Shown here in pieces: positions 18,906 to 28,186 of a stretch of 64,000 nt of DNA (positions are counted from its first letter, which is position 1; each line of letters opens with the position of its first letter). The position numbers and the translations under genes were made by a program. This DNA is from Thioploca sp. (GTDB taxonomy: Bacteria; Pseudomonadota; Gammaproteobacteria; Beggiatoales; Beggiatoaceae), in NCBI GenBank assembly GCA_012032555.1, contig JAAUSR010000005.1:1-64000 (forward strand), read 5' to 3'. The notes beneath the pieces were generated by a model. It worked only from the letters and a program-made list of their open reading frames with translations. It was not told the origin of the DNA and did no database searches.

Positions 18906-19994
18906 TTAGCCCCTCCATAACAAGGTATCTAACTCCCCGGGTTTATCTAATTCGCTTGGAAAATCGTGGTAGATAACTTTCTTTCCTTCTCGTTGGAAGG
19001 TTATTTGCCCCGTAGTTTCGTCCCACGCGACAATATCTTCGCGGCGCACCTTGCCAATGGGGGTATCAAGTACTAAACGTACCCCATTGGTCCATGACCC
19101 GGTGCTCCAATATAACTCATCCATCAACTGGAGTAATCGTTTCATTGGAATCCGAAAGATGGCTGAGTAACTAATGGGGTCCGGGATAAATAGGTTAATT
19201 GGGTTAGCCCGTAAATCATCCAACCGCCGGAGTAATTTTTCCAGCACCTGCACATGGTCATTGACACCCCGCAATATCGGAAATTGGCTATAGGTTCGTA
19301 CCCCAGCATCCTGTAGCTGCTTGACCACCGCTACCATTTTATCTTCAATTTCATAAGGATGAACGACATGAATATAAATCCGTGCCCGATGTTTACCTAA
19401 CAACTCCGCAACTTTATTAGAGACCACTTGGGGTGCAAAAACCAAATTGCGGCTATGTATCCGAATATCGGTCACTTCGGTTTGCTGAGTTAACCGTTCA
19501 AATAGGTGATCTAAGTGATGAAACGGTATATTAAGCGGATCGCCACCAGATAAAATCAACTCACTAACTTCAGGACGTCCAGCCAGATAATTAACTACCC
19601 CGTTAAGCCGTTCTTCTAAGGGCGGTAAAGAATTGCCGTGAAGATCGGTCAATACATCCTGCCGGAAACAGTACATACAGTGACCAACGCATTTATCAGT
19701 TACCAAAAATAATGCTCGGCGCTGGTATTTATGAATCAACACATTGGCTAAACCAGGTGGCATATTAGATTGATCTTCCACAAAATCTGGCACTTCATGG
19801 GGAATCTGTATTTCTAGCCGGTCTGGAGTGGGATAAACCACACGGTATAATGGACCACCATGCCTCCTTAAAACTTCATACTCTGCCTGTACCATTTTTT
19901 CATAATGGGGAGTGACTTTGATAGGAAGTACATTTAGCTCTTTGGCTTTGGCATTAAACTGTTGTCGGAGTTCAGCAGTTATTACACTAGACAT
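18906..19994 (-). CDS. KamA-family radical SAM aminomutase (lysine 2,3-aminomutase-like)
   Basis: The 362-residue protein carries the radical-SAM cluster motif C102-VGH-C106-MY-C109 followed by FRQ, the KamA-family LSGGDPL block at 148-154, and an LRGVNDH block further on. These place it among PLP-dependent lysine/glutamate 2,3-aminomutases and EpmB. Length and the CFRQ signature are nearer to EpmB-like enzymes than to long clostridial LAM. EpmB modifies elongation factor P together with EpmA and EF-P, neither of which is here. Instead it heads an NRPS operon whose starter A domain lacks the alpha-amine Asp, which fits supply of beta-lysine or another beta-amino acid. AGGAGA about nine bases upstream supports the ATG. 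Function in elongation factor P modification remains the main alternative. Confidence 0.85.
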   Translation of the reverse strand: MSSVITAELRQQFNAKAKELNVLPIKVTPHYEKMVQAEYEVLRRHGGPLYRVVYPTPDRLEIQIPHEVPDFVEDQSNMPPGLANVLIHKYQRRALFLVTDKCVGHCMYCFRQDVLTDLHGNSLPPLEERLNGVVNYLAGRPEVSELILSGGDPLNIPFHHLDHLFERLTQQTEVTDIRIHSRNLVFAPQVVSNKVAELLGKHRARIYIHVVHPYEIEDKMVAVVKQLQDAGVRTYSQFPILRGVNDHVQVLEKLLRRLDDLRANPINLFIPDPISYSAIFRIPMKRLLQLMDELYWSTGSWTNGVRLVLDTPIGKVRREDIVAWDETTGQITFQREGKKVIYHDFPSELDKPGELDTLLWRG

Positions 19995-20067
19995 AATGTC
20001 TATCTCCTGGGTAATTTACATTTATACTCTGATGTGATGCAGTAATGGCTTTAATAGCATTCAATTT

Positions 20068-20073
20068 ATTATA
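20068..20073 (-). promoter_or_regulatory. Candidate -10 box for the NRPS operon
   Basis: On the minus strand TATAAT lies about 75 bases upstream of the KamA-family start codon. The hexamer 17 bases further upstream (TCATAA) is a poor -35, so the promoter is weak or activator-dependent. The 19995-20196 spacer holds no gene. Confidence 0.35.
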
Positions 20074-20196
20074 AAGTGGAGCAAATAGCGTTATGATAAA
20101 GTTTTTTGCTCACAAAACAAATAGCACTGACATACCCAAACGTAACCTTTAAAGAGTCGGTATAGAGATTGAGATAGTCTTGACTCATTTATGAGG

Positions 20197-20820
20197 CTAT
20201 GTTGGTGTGGTTTGCTGTTGTGCTACAAACTGCTTGCCTTTTTCATAAAAAGTTTGAAAACGTTCTCCTATTTTCTTCAGCTCAAAATTACGAAAAGTAC
20301 CACCCGATTCAAAATGCTCTATAAAAATTCTTCCTATTGCGTAAGTACTGGCACCACTGACTGTAGCCATGCTAATGGTACCAGCAGTTTGTCCTAATAG
20401 CGGCAAACTTTTACTTAAACTAGCAGCCAGTGGTGCTACGGTGATACCGGGAATAAAACCACCTAATATTGTTCTGACTAAAGAACTGGCCATATTGTAG
20501 GAAAACGGTACTTCGTATTGTTTAGCTAAATCCTTCAACATCTTTATTTGGACACCAAATAAGGCCACCATATCAATTAGTGGAATCGGAATAAAACCAG
20601 TTACCATCGAATTTAAGGCATACTGTTTAACAACTTGTTGTGCTCGTGATGATCGAATAACTTGAATTTCAGTTTGCTGTTCTGAGTTAGAAACCGACGT
20701 TTCGTCTTTGAAAATTGATGATGCTTGACAATGAGGTTGATATTCTTGAGAGGCGTTGGTAGTCTTTTGTTGAGAAGGGGTGATATTTTCTGGGGTATTA
20801 TTATCAGTTACAGTTGACAT
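20197..20820 (-). CDS. DUF697 (YcjF-like) membrane-associated protein
   Basis: The 207-residue protein has a polar, low-complexity N-terminus (about 1-55), then the DUF697 helical domain with hydrophobic segments around FIPIPLIDMVALFGVQ (about 76-91) and GGFIPGITVAPLAASL (about 116-131). DUF697 domains usually accompany small GTPases of the YcjX/Era type. A dynamin-like GTPase is encoded just upstream at 21464-22917 with a DUF1841 gene between, so the three may form a functional set. No enzymatic residues are evident. Confidence 0.75.
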   Translation of the reverse strand: MSTVTDNNTPENITPSQQKTTNASQEYQPHCQASSIFKDETSVSNSEQQTEIQVIRSSRAQQVVKQYALNSMVTGFIPIPLIDMVALFGVQIKMLKDLAKQYEVPFSYNMASSLVRTILGGFIPGITVAPLAASLSKSLPLLGQTAGTISMATVSGASTYAIGRIFIEHFESGGTFRNFELKKIGERFQTFYEKGKQFVAQQQTTPT

Positions 20821-20998
20821 TGATATTCCTTTACAGTGAGTTTTGGTGTTGAACGAGTGGCATTAAAATTATCTTTCAACGGAACCATGAGCAATATTAA
20901 ATTTGCTGGTTACATTAACATCACTTCCCACTTAACATCACTCAATGTTTTGATATCAACAGCGCCATAAAAGTGATTTTTGATTAAGATTTTATTAA

Positions 20999-21442
20999 CT
21001 AGTAATAATTAACTTTATTTTTCATTAAACTCTGAGTTAGACAATTGATATAAGCTTTTTCATTTGGAGGCACTTTATCACGTTGTGAAATCCACAAAAT
21101 TTCTGCTAAACAATCTATCATGCGATGTTCTAAATCATGGGTATTGTTGCACGCTAACAGCGCTGCTTGATAAAGATGACGAATACCTTTAGGTTGATCA
21201 ATACTTAATTGCTCACGGAGAGCTAGGTGTAATCCGAGATGTAAAAAGGGATTCTTTTGACCGTATTCCGGGAAAAAATCTTGATCTAAATAGGGTGTCG
21301 TTAAATAACAATGGTATTCGGGATGGATAAGAATGATCTCGACTACCATTGTTTCCAAAGGTTCTAAAAGTTGAGCCTGTTGATATTTATCCCAGGCTTT
21401 TGCAAAAAACTGGCGGTGTTTTTCTCGATCGGGTTCAAACAT
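20999..21442 (-). CDS. DUF1841 family protein
   Basis: The 147-residue protein matches the DUF1841 pattern: an N-terminal MFEPDREKHRQFF block, IHPEYH near 39-44, NPFLHLGLHLALREQ near 64-78, and a C-terminal PPNEKAYINCL block. The family is widespread in proteobacteria and has no established function. The gene is 21 bases downstream of the GTPase stop and in the same direction. Confidence 0.85.
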   Translation of the reverse strand: MFEPDREKHRQFFAKAWDKYQQAQLLEPLETMVVEIILIHPEYHCYLTTPYLDQDFFPEYGQKNPFLHLGLHLALREQLSIDQPKGIRHLYQAALLACNNTHDLEHRMIDCLAEILWISQRDKVPPNEKAYINCLTQSLMKNKVNYY

Positions 21443-21463
21443 ATTAGCACGCTTACTTTGCCG

Positions 21464-22917
21464 CTACTCAGCAGATTTTATTGGCTCGGCGTTTGGGGGC
21501 GTTTTTTTGCCAGAGGGGTTCGTAAAGCGATTATTTAGCTTTTGAACATGGTTATCAATCCCATTTAAAATACGATAAATTCGCTGACGGGTTTTCTCAC
21601 GCCAACCCACTGGTTGATTAATAAACCAAACCAATAATATTCGCCAAAAACTAACATTTTTCCGAAAAGCACGTATCAAACTTTCTCGTTCTTCTTCACG
21701 CAGCGGTTCATGTTGAAGTCGGCGCAGGATTCGATTAGCAATCATTTTGCTGACCTTAAAATGTATCCATATCGCTACCACGATAATCAAACTAATTATC
21801 CCCTGAGTTAGCGGCGCTTGCCAATTATAATTTAAAGAGATATTCTGGGTTGCTAACCCAACTCCAGCTAGAATAACTAAAATGATTCCCAGAAAGATCT
21901 CGGTGCGAATCACGCGTGTTTTCCAACGTTGAATTAATTCTTGTAATTGTGGAATGACTTTATGTTCAATATTTTTAGTGGTTTGTTCTAACACACCAAT
22001 GATGCGATAAGCCCGTTCTATTCCAACTTGATCCATCCGTTCCCGAATTTCTTTCATATCGGCTTGACACTTTCTATCAAAACGTTCTTTGACTTGAGTA
22101 TCCTGAAAGGGCAGACAAACATTCGGATTATAAATACGATAAAAACGCCCCGCCGTTAAACCGACTTGTGCCAACGAACGTAACCAAGCGGCAACGACTT
22201 CTTCAGGATTATCTTCTCGCGCAGTGGTATCCATTTGGTTAAGGATATACAAGAATTTATTCGAGTCAGCGCGACCAATCGTATTGGCTACTAAGTATTC
22301 CAAAGTATCACGCATGGCACCCGGTTCCGGATGACGAGCATCAAAAAAAACGAGGACTAAATCAGATAAATCAATGATATATTTGGTAATGCGCAAAGTA
22401 GAAGTCCGTTGACTATCCGCATCAAAACCCGGAGAATCAATTAAGATTTTGCCGCGTAATTGTTCACTGGAACACGTTTTTAACTGCAAATAGGCATCAA
22501 TTCCTTGTCCGGAGCTCGCCGTTATAGCAGCAATATCGCGGCTAATTTGATAGAAAGGAAAGCGGGGATCAGCATCAAGCGCGATACCCGGCAGAATACT
22601 CGTTCGATTATCACCACTAAAACAAATGACAGTGAATTTATCATCAACTGCTTGATTACCGGTTCGTTGTAGCTCGTAGCCCAATGATAGTTGATAAAAG
22701 TCGATTTACCGGCGGAAAAAGTGCCGAGTATAGAAATCATAGGCCACCAAGATACGCGGGTAGCATAAGATTGTTCGATCGCTAAAATACCTAATTGATA
22801 AGCAATTTGATCCAGTTCCCGAAAGCTCTGGACCACTTCTTGAAGAACATCATTTTCTTCTTGTAGATGAGATTCCAACTGTTTAAGTCGGTTTTCAATT
22901 TGAGTTTCTGCTGACAT
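21464..22917 (-). CDS. Dynamin-like GTPase, interrupted by one-base frameshift
   Basis: Two overlapping frames make one protein of about 484 residues. The first (from ATG at 22917) has a coiled-coil N-terminus and the G1 loop GTFSAGKSTFINYH. The second continues with LGYELQRTGNQAVDDKF, DSPGFD (G3) and NQMD (G4), an extended helical region and two hydrophobic helices near the middle of the second half, then a charged tail. The break lies at 22683-22684, where adding one T (CAT TTG GGC) restores the reading. The fold is that of EHD/dynamin-type membrane GTPases that remodel or tether membranes. Neighbouring DUF697 and DUF1841 genes follow. Assembly error is more likely than true inactivation, because both halves are well preserved. 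Confidence 0.8.
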
Positions 22918-22926
22918 AATAGTTCC

Positions 22927-23853
22927 TCAACTAGAAAATACTGCCTTGGCAACTTGTACATCTTGCATAATTTGTTGTTTTAAGGCTTCAAAAGAATTAA
23001 AGCGTTGTTCATCCCTTAATTTGCGGATAAATTCAACTTCAACATACTGTCCATAAATCGTTTCTTGAAAATCAAACAAATGGACTTCCAACAAAAATTG
23101 AGTACCCTCTACTGTTGGGCGAATTCCCAAATTCGCAACTCCCGGTAAAGGTTGTTGATGAATGCCATGTAGAGTCACTGCAAATACCCCGGTAAGTGGA
23201 GAAATCGGACGATGTAGAAAAATATTAGCAGTCGGAAAACCGATACGACGCCCCCGTTGTTGCCCATAACGAACCCGTCCACACAGTGTATAAGGTCTTC
23301 CAAGGAGTTGTTGCGCCGCTGGCATATCTCCCTGTTCTAGCGCTTGTCGAACTCGGGTACTGCTCACGCGTTCACCATTGATAATAAAAGTCGGTTGGTT
23401 GGCTACGGTGAAACAATATTGCTGACCGAGTTGTTGTAGCAACTCAAAATGACCTTGACGATCCTGTCCAAAACGAAAGTCATCCCCTACCACCAAATGT
23501 TGTATTTTAAGTCCTTGTACTAAAATTTTTTCGATAAACTCATTGGCTGGTAAGGCCGATAATTGAGTATTGAAGTGCAAACACAACACTCTGGTCACAC
23601 CATAACGACGTAGTGCCATCAGTTTTTCTCGTAATCGAGTTAAACGAGCATTCGCTTGTTGCGGAGCAAAAAACTCTTGCGGTTGTGGCTCAAAAATAAT
23701 AACCACTGCGGGCAATTGTCGTTGTTGTGCCTGTAGCATTAATTGCCTCAAGATCGCTTGGTGTCCCAAATGGACACCATCAAAATTACCGATGGTGGCA
23801 ACACAGTTTTGATGATGAGGACGGAGTTGCGATTGATTTCTAATCAATTCCAT
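22927..23853 (-). CDS. ribF: Bifunctional riboflavin kinase/FAD synthetase
   Basis: The 308-residue protein converts riboflavin to FMN and FMN to FAD. The N-terminal nucleotidyltransferase domain carries GNFDGVHLGHQ near 22-32 and VVGDDFRFGQDRQG near 120-133. The C-terminal kinase domain (about 185-305) shows GRRIGFPTANI and GVFAV. Length is normal for the family. The ATG at 23853 gives MELIRNQSQLRP, a typical start. It lies beside murJ in the same orientation, the usual gammaproteobacterial order. Confidence 0.95.
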   Translation of the reverse strand: MELIRNQSQLRPHHQNCVATIGNFDGVHLGHQAILRQLMLQAQQRQLPAVVIIFEPQPQEFFAPQQANARLTRLREKLMALRRYGVTRVLCLHFNTQLSALPANEFIEKILVQGLKIQHLVVGDDFRFGQDRQGHFELLQQLGQQYCFTVANQPTFIINGERVSSTRVRQALEQGDMPAAQQLLGRPYTLCGRVRYGQQRGRRIGFPTANIFLHRPISPLTGVFAVTLHGIHQQPLPGVANLGIRPTVEGTQFLLEVHLFDFQETIYGQYVEVEFIRKLRDEQRFNSFEALKQQIMQDVQVAKAVFSS

Positions 23854-23991
23854 TGTAAGTCAAGTTACTGTTATTTTACTGAACATTAGGATTAAGTAAT
23901 CCGTGTGACTAACTCATCTGACGCCAAGAATGAGTCGAATCTTCACTTGGGAACAAAATTAACTCGCGATTAAAAGATGACCCGGTTTGAT

Positions 23992-24010
23992 TCAAGCTAG
24001 GCTAGCTTGA
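23992..24010. other. 19-bp palindrome between murJ and ribF
   Basis: Perfect 9-base arms (TCAAGCTAG / CTAGCTTGA) flank a single central base in the 256-base gap between murJ and ribF. There is no T-run on either side. It could be an operator or an mRNA-processing hairpin; the rest of the gap shows no gene. Confidence 0.35.
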
Positions 24011-24109
24011 GCTGTTTTCAATGAGTTGTAACCGTTGAAATAAACCAAATCCTATCTATCCGCTCCATCTTAATAATCCGGTTAATCTTATTCAATCCCA
24101 TGATTAATA

Positions 24110-25657
24110 TTAGTTTTCTGTTAATCTTAAGTGGATATGCTGTAACCGCAAACCGGCAAGCCCTAAACTGACTAAATAAATTAATAGACCACTGCTTATC
24201 AAAATAAATAAATGCTCGGCTCGGCTTAAGGTACTCCATTCTAACCAAATAGTTAAAGTACCACTATTCCACCACAAAAATATCGCCATACCGATATTGG
24301 CTAAGCTTACCCTGAATAAGAATGACTTCCACCCGGCTAAGGGTTGAAATACGTTTTGTTGACGCAAGCCATAATATAACAAACCGGCATTTAATAATGC
24401 CGATAAAGACGTAGCTAGCGCTAGGCCAGCGTGTTGTAAATACCAAATAAAAATCAAATTAAGCGATATATTGGTTACCATGGCAATGACCGCAATTTTT
24501 ACGGGTGTGCGGGTATCCTGACGGGAATAAAAACCAGAAGCTAATACTTTAACTAATACAAATCCCAGTAAGCCTACCGCATAAGCGATTAAACTCCGCG
24601 TCGTCATAACAACATCGCTCTCACTAAAAGCACCTCGATAAAATAAGGTCATTAATATCGGTTGTGCTAAAGTGATTAAACCTACCATAGCGGGCGTGGC
24701 GATTAGAATAACCCAACGGAGTGCCCAATCTAACGTATTATTGTAACTGAACATATCGTGACGAGCGACTGATTTGGATAAATTTGGTAACGTAACGGTT
24801 GCTAATGCTAAGCCAAATACCCCGACTGGGAATTCCATGATTCGATCAGAATAATATAACCACGAAACACTACCAGTCACTAAGAAAGAAGCCATCAACG
24901 TATCAACTAACAAATTAATTTGTGAAACCGATACACCAAACAGTGCCGGTATCATTAAATGTAGAATGCGTTTAACCCCTTCGTCATGCCAATTTAACTG
25001 CGGTTTAGGTAATAACTGTAAGCGGTATAAGAAAGGCAATTGCAAAGCCAGTTGAACCATTCCAGCTAACAAAACACCCCAAGCTAACGCCATGATGGGT
25101 TGTTTAAAATAGGGTGCTAACCAAATAGTAGCGCTAATGAGAACAAGATTGAGTACGACTGGTGTTAGCGCGGGTACAGCAAAACGCCCATAAGTATTTA
25201 ATATTGCCCCGGCTAAAGCTGTTAAAGTAATAAACAATAAATAAGGAAAAGTAATCTGGAGCATCGCTAAAGTTAGCGTATATTTGTCCGGGTACTGAAG
25301 AAAACCGGGCGCGAAAACGACAACTAATAATGGTGCGCCTAATATGCCCAGTAGCGTAACCAGTGACAAAATACTACCCAAACTACCCGCAACTCGATCC
25401 ACCAGTTGTTTTACCGTTGAAGCATCTTGCTGTGTTTTATATTCACTCAAAATCGGGATAAAAGCTTGTGAAAAAGCACCTTCTGCAAATAATCGGCGCA
25501 TAAAGTTCGGAATTTTAAACGCAACTAAAAAAGCATCGGTACTAACACTGGCACCGAATACCTGGGCAATAACTATATCGCGAATAAAACCCAAGATGCG
25601 GGAAATTAAAGTTAATCCACCAACCAAGGCGGTTGATTTAAGGAGTTTTTTGCTCAG
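24110..25657 (-). CDS. murJ: Lipid II flippase MurJ
   Basis: This polytopic membrane protein belongs to the MurJ/MviN family that flips lipid II across the inner membrane for peptidoglycan synthesis. Diagnostic pieces include LISRILGFIRDIVIAQVFG, FLVAFKIPNFMRRLFAEGAFSQAFIP and the long hydrophobic repeats that give about 14 helices. No ATG exists at the 5' end. I place the start at a CTG (25655-25657) because it gives MSKKLLKSTALVGGLTL, the standard family N-terminus, with AAGG upstream; an ATT two codons earlier (25661-25663) is possible. A TTG at 25627 would truncate the conserved first helix. Confidence 0.93.
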   Translation of the reverse strand: MSKKLLKSTALVGGLTLISRILGFIRDIVIAQVFGASVSTDAFLVAFKIPNFMRRLFAEGAFSQAFIPILSEYKTQQDASTVKQLVDRVAGSLGSILSLVTLLGILGAPLLVVVFAPGFLQYPDKYTLTLAMLQITFPYLLFITLTALAGAILNTYGRFAVPALTPVVLNLVLISATIWLAPYFKQPIMALAWGVLLAGMVQLALQLPFLYRLQLLPKPQLNWHDEGVKRILHLMIPALFGVSVSQINLLVDTLMASFLVTGSVSWLYYSDRIMEFPVGVFGLALATVTLPNLSKSVARHDMFSYNNTLDWALRWVILIATPAMVGLITLAQPILMTLFYRGAFSESDVVMTTRSLIAYAVGLLGFVLVKVLASGFYSRQDTRTPVKIAVIAMVTNISLNLIFIWYLQHAGLALATSLSALLNAGLLYYGLRQQNVFQPLAGWKSFLFRVSLANIGMAIFLWWNSGTLTIWLEWSTLSRAEHLFILISSGLLIYLVSLGLAGLRLQHIHLRLTEN

Positions 25658-25830
25658 ATAAATACCTTATAGTGAAAATAAATAAATGACTTTATGATAA
25701 TGAAGCTACCATTATTTAACCTAAATTTAAAGTAATCTTGAGGTATTTTTTCTAGCGCTCAATTTTTTATGGATTATTTCGCTTCTCCCCGGGTTGGAGA
25801 GAAACGACAAATGCAGGAAAGTAAATTCGT

Positions 25831-26118
25831 CTAATGTTCTTTTTTAGGACGTTGAATTTGGTCAAAAGGAACAGTCTGAGTGGTCGGTACTTCGTCAGTA
25901 TAATAAGGACGCTCTAGATTATTTATTCCGCGTGTTTCGGCTAATTCCCTTTCCCGAGCCGTAATTAGCGTTAGACACAGACGAATATCTTCAACCGTTT
26001 GCTCAGATAATGGGTATTTTTCTCCAGGTTGAGGAGTTATTTCTCGAATAATGGTGGTCAAGACTTTACGCATGGTGACCATAACTTGTTGTTCTTTAGA
26101 TAGTTCATCGAAGCTCAT
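25831..26118 (-). CDS. Small conserved hypothetical protein
   Basis: The 95-residue, soluble, charged protein begins MSFDELSKEQQVMVTMRKVL and ends in a basic tail. A helical first two-thirds contains an LCLTLITARERELAE segment. I recall similar short proteins in other gammaproteobacteria, some loosely labelled as segregation/condensation-related, but cannot assign a function. It stands alone between murJ and the accessory region. Confidence 0.6.
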   Translation of the reverse strand: MSFDELSKEQQVMVTMRKVLTTIIREITPQPGEKYPLSEQTVEDIRLCLTLITARERELAETRGINNLERPYYTDEVPTTQTVPFDQIQRPKKEH

Positions 26119-26197
26119 CAGTTTTTACCTTATCATGTGGAAACGACTATAGCGTAACTGAGTCTGGAGTAAGCTTCAAATCGGAATATAACTGAAT

Positions 26198-26350
26198 ATG
26201 AAATCCTCAAGAAAGCTCAAAAGGTATCTTTATATTCAGTTTGTTGCGTCAATTTTGAAAGACAAATTACCGGAAGAATTAAATCAAGATAAATACATCA
26301 TTTTGAAGTTGTCACCGAAGGATAAACTCTTCAGAATTGAAGAAATGTAA
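26198..26350 (+). CDS. Possible small ORF upstream of the methylase
   Basis: An open frame of 50 codons from ATG gives a basic peptide (MKSSRKLKRYLYIQF...), with no clear ribosome site. It resembles no family I know. A second open stretch begins in another frame as it ends, so the two may be pieces of one decayed gene. Confidence 0.25.
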   Translation: MKSSRKLKRYLYIQFVASILKDKLPEELNQDKYIILKLSPKDKLFRIEEM

Positions 26351-26379
26351 AAAAGGGAGAAAAAGTAAGTACCACTTTC

Positions 26380-26466
26380 ATGGAAAAAATCTTTATAGCT
26401 CAGCTTGATGAAGTAATCAACGCATATGAGAACGCATATAAACAGTCTCGTCATAAGGAGAGCTAA
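26380..26466 (+). CDS. Possible 28-codon ORF overlapping the methylase start
   Basis: MEKIFIAQLDEVINAYENAY... reads as a helical peptide that ends 41 bases inside the Dam gene. The frame is open upstream to a stop at 26338-26340. It may be the tail of a lost gene that once preceded the methylase, perhaps a restriction partner; this is weakly supported. Confidence 0.25.
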   Translation: MEKIFIAQLDEVINAYENAYKQSRHKES

Positions 26467-27291
26467 ACCATTCTTAAAGTGGGCTGGAGGAAAGCAACAG
26501 CTTCTATCACAGCTTGAAAAATATTTTCCTCCAAATTTTGATAGATATCTGGAACCATTTGTTGGTGGTGGCGCCGTTTTTTTTCATCTGTGGAATACCA
26601 ATAGACTTCCTGAACCTAAATTCTTGTTTGATAATAACGAAGAATTAGTCAATGCCTACTGTATTGTCAGAGATAAATTAGATGAACTTGTCAGTCTGTT
26701 AACAACTTACCAAAAAAATCATAGCCAAGAATATTTTTATCAAATTAGAAGTCTTGATAGGCAGGATATTAAGCTAAGTGATGTTGAAAGAGCCGCTCGT
26801 ACAATTTATTTGAACAGAACTTGCTACAATGGACTTTATCGAGTAAACAGCCAAAGACAATTTAATGTTCCAATCGGGAGCTACAAAAATCCCAAAATTC
26901 TATATGAGGATGTGTTAGAGGCAGCCAGTTTAGCTCTTCACAACGTATCGATAAAAGTGATGGATTTTAGAGAAGTCACGGCGTTAGCTCAAACCAGTGA
27001 TTTTTTTATTTTGATCCGCCATATGACCCCATTAGTGAAACCGCCAGCTTTACTGGCTACACCGCAGATAGTTTTCGGCAAGCGGATCAGCGAGATTTGG
27101 CTAAAGTATTTGAAGAGCTAACAGATAAGGGCTGTTCATGCCTGCTTAGTAATTCTTATACGCCGTTTATTCGAGAACTATATCGTCATTTCGAAATAAA
27201 AGTCGTGAACGCCAGACGAACTGTAAATTCGGACGCAAATGGAAGAGGAAATATTAGGGAAATAGTTGTTCTAAATTATTATGCTAGATAA
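26426..27291 (+). CDS. Dam-type DNA adenine methylase, frameshifted at a T7 run
   Basis: Two frames together give a D12-class N6-adenine methyltransferase of about 288 residues. The N-terminal SAM-binding motif FLKWAGGKQ is near 18-26, followed by FVGGGAVFFHL and an LNRTCYNGLYRVN block. The catalytic DPPY follows only if one T is added to the seven-T run at 27001-27007; the frame then reads FFYFDPPYDPISETASFTGY and continues to SNSYTPFIRELY and the C-terminus. As written, the first frame ends 231 codons in and lacks the catalytic motif. No cognate endonuclease is visible, so it looks like an orphan or decayed restriction-modification enzyme, possibly from a phage. The break may be assembly error or a switchable homopolymer. 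Confidence 0.8.
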
Positions 27292-27411
27292 CTTCACCTT
27301 ATTTATTAGACTGGATTCCCACGCTCCCAAGGCTGTAAAAGTATTCGCTTAATTCAATACCTTCGCCAAGTATCCATAAATATATGAAGTGATTAGAGCC
27401 TTCGCTGGTGA

Positions 27412-27970
27412 TTAAATTTGATAACTTGAGGGATTGACTCTTCCAAGCGAGGAGATTTGATGAATAGTACGCTTAATAAAAATTAAGTGAGCATTTTGCT
27501 CAGATAATTTTAACGTGTTAAGTACATATTTTCGAGCCCGAAACCAAGCTTTAAGATCATTAACACTTGAACCAAATAAACCATTTGAGTTGTTTCGTAA
27601 TAGTGCCAAAGAAAGATTGACCATGAACATAGCCAGATTAGCTCGCGTAGGGTCACTGCCATGAAGTTAAGCCTAAAAGCATATCTGGCACTGTCGTTTA
27701 GCATAATGAAGTAGCTGTCGAGCCGAACGTTCCTTTCTCAGTACCTGACGATTTTTTCTAACGGTGGTAGGATTGGTTAAAAACAAATTCCTCTAACTTT
27801 TTGATTATAAAGTCAGTATCATCATCACTGTACAAAATTTCTAGGGCATAGTCTTGGAGCGCATGGAATGACACGGCTCGGTTCACTTGCTGTGGTTTTT
27901 GAGTCAGCTTTGAGGCTAAGAACGCCTCACCCGGAGCGGTTAAAATCGATTCCCGGCCAGTTAAATACAC
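27412..27970 (-). pseudogene. Decayed coding remnant, probably transposon-derived
   Basis: Two protein-like pieces lie in different frames. The 5' piece (27970 down to 27758) reads MYLTGRESILTAPGEAFLAS... . A following frame reads RKERSARQLLHYAKRQ, and then the 3' piece reads LAMFMVNLSLALLRNN...LKAWFRARKYVLNTLKL. Between them is a 32-base dispersed repeat carrying TAG and TAA in frame. I cannot name the parent gene. Accessory context and internal stops make a broken mobile-element gene the best guess. Confidence 0.4.
27647..27678. repeat. 32-base dispersed repeat, copy 1
   Basis: This stretch matches 53868-53899 at 31 of 32 positions (same sequence on the opposite strand), running from TTTTAGGCTTAACTT to GGCAGTGACCCTAC. 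Its GTAGGGT end is shared with the palindromic repeats at 28029 and 53742-53816. Here it interrupts a remnant reading frame, so it behaves like an inserted element. Confidence 0.7.
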
Positions 27971-28028
27971 CGTCGCCTAAAAGTCTTGATACACCGATTC
28001 TGCAGTTTTACCAGTAAAGCCAAGCCAA

Positions 28029-28052
28029 GTAGGGTGGGCACAACCCACCATA
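28029..28052. repeat. GTAGGGTGGG-type palindromic repeat
   Basis: GTAGGGTGGGCACAACCCAC followed by CATA forms a hairpin with GGTGGG/CCCACC at its core. The same family occurs several times at 53742-53861. It lies in a gene-free stretch between two decayed genes (27971-28186), in which nothing else is evident. Confidence 0.55.
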
Positions 28053-28186
28053 ACGTTTAATTCAATTCTTACTTCAAAGCTAATGTAGAAGGTGTTAGGT
28101 GCCAGCTGTAACGCACCATTAACGACTTTGAAGGTTAGCCCCGGCTAAGCGATAATAGCCTAAGATGTTAGACTAGGTTTAAAATC

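Noticed and set aside
24018-24248. Minus-strand frame overlapping the 3' end of murJ
   Set aside because: It is in a different frame within murJ, with no ribosome site and no recognisable protein features.
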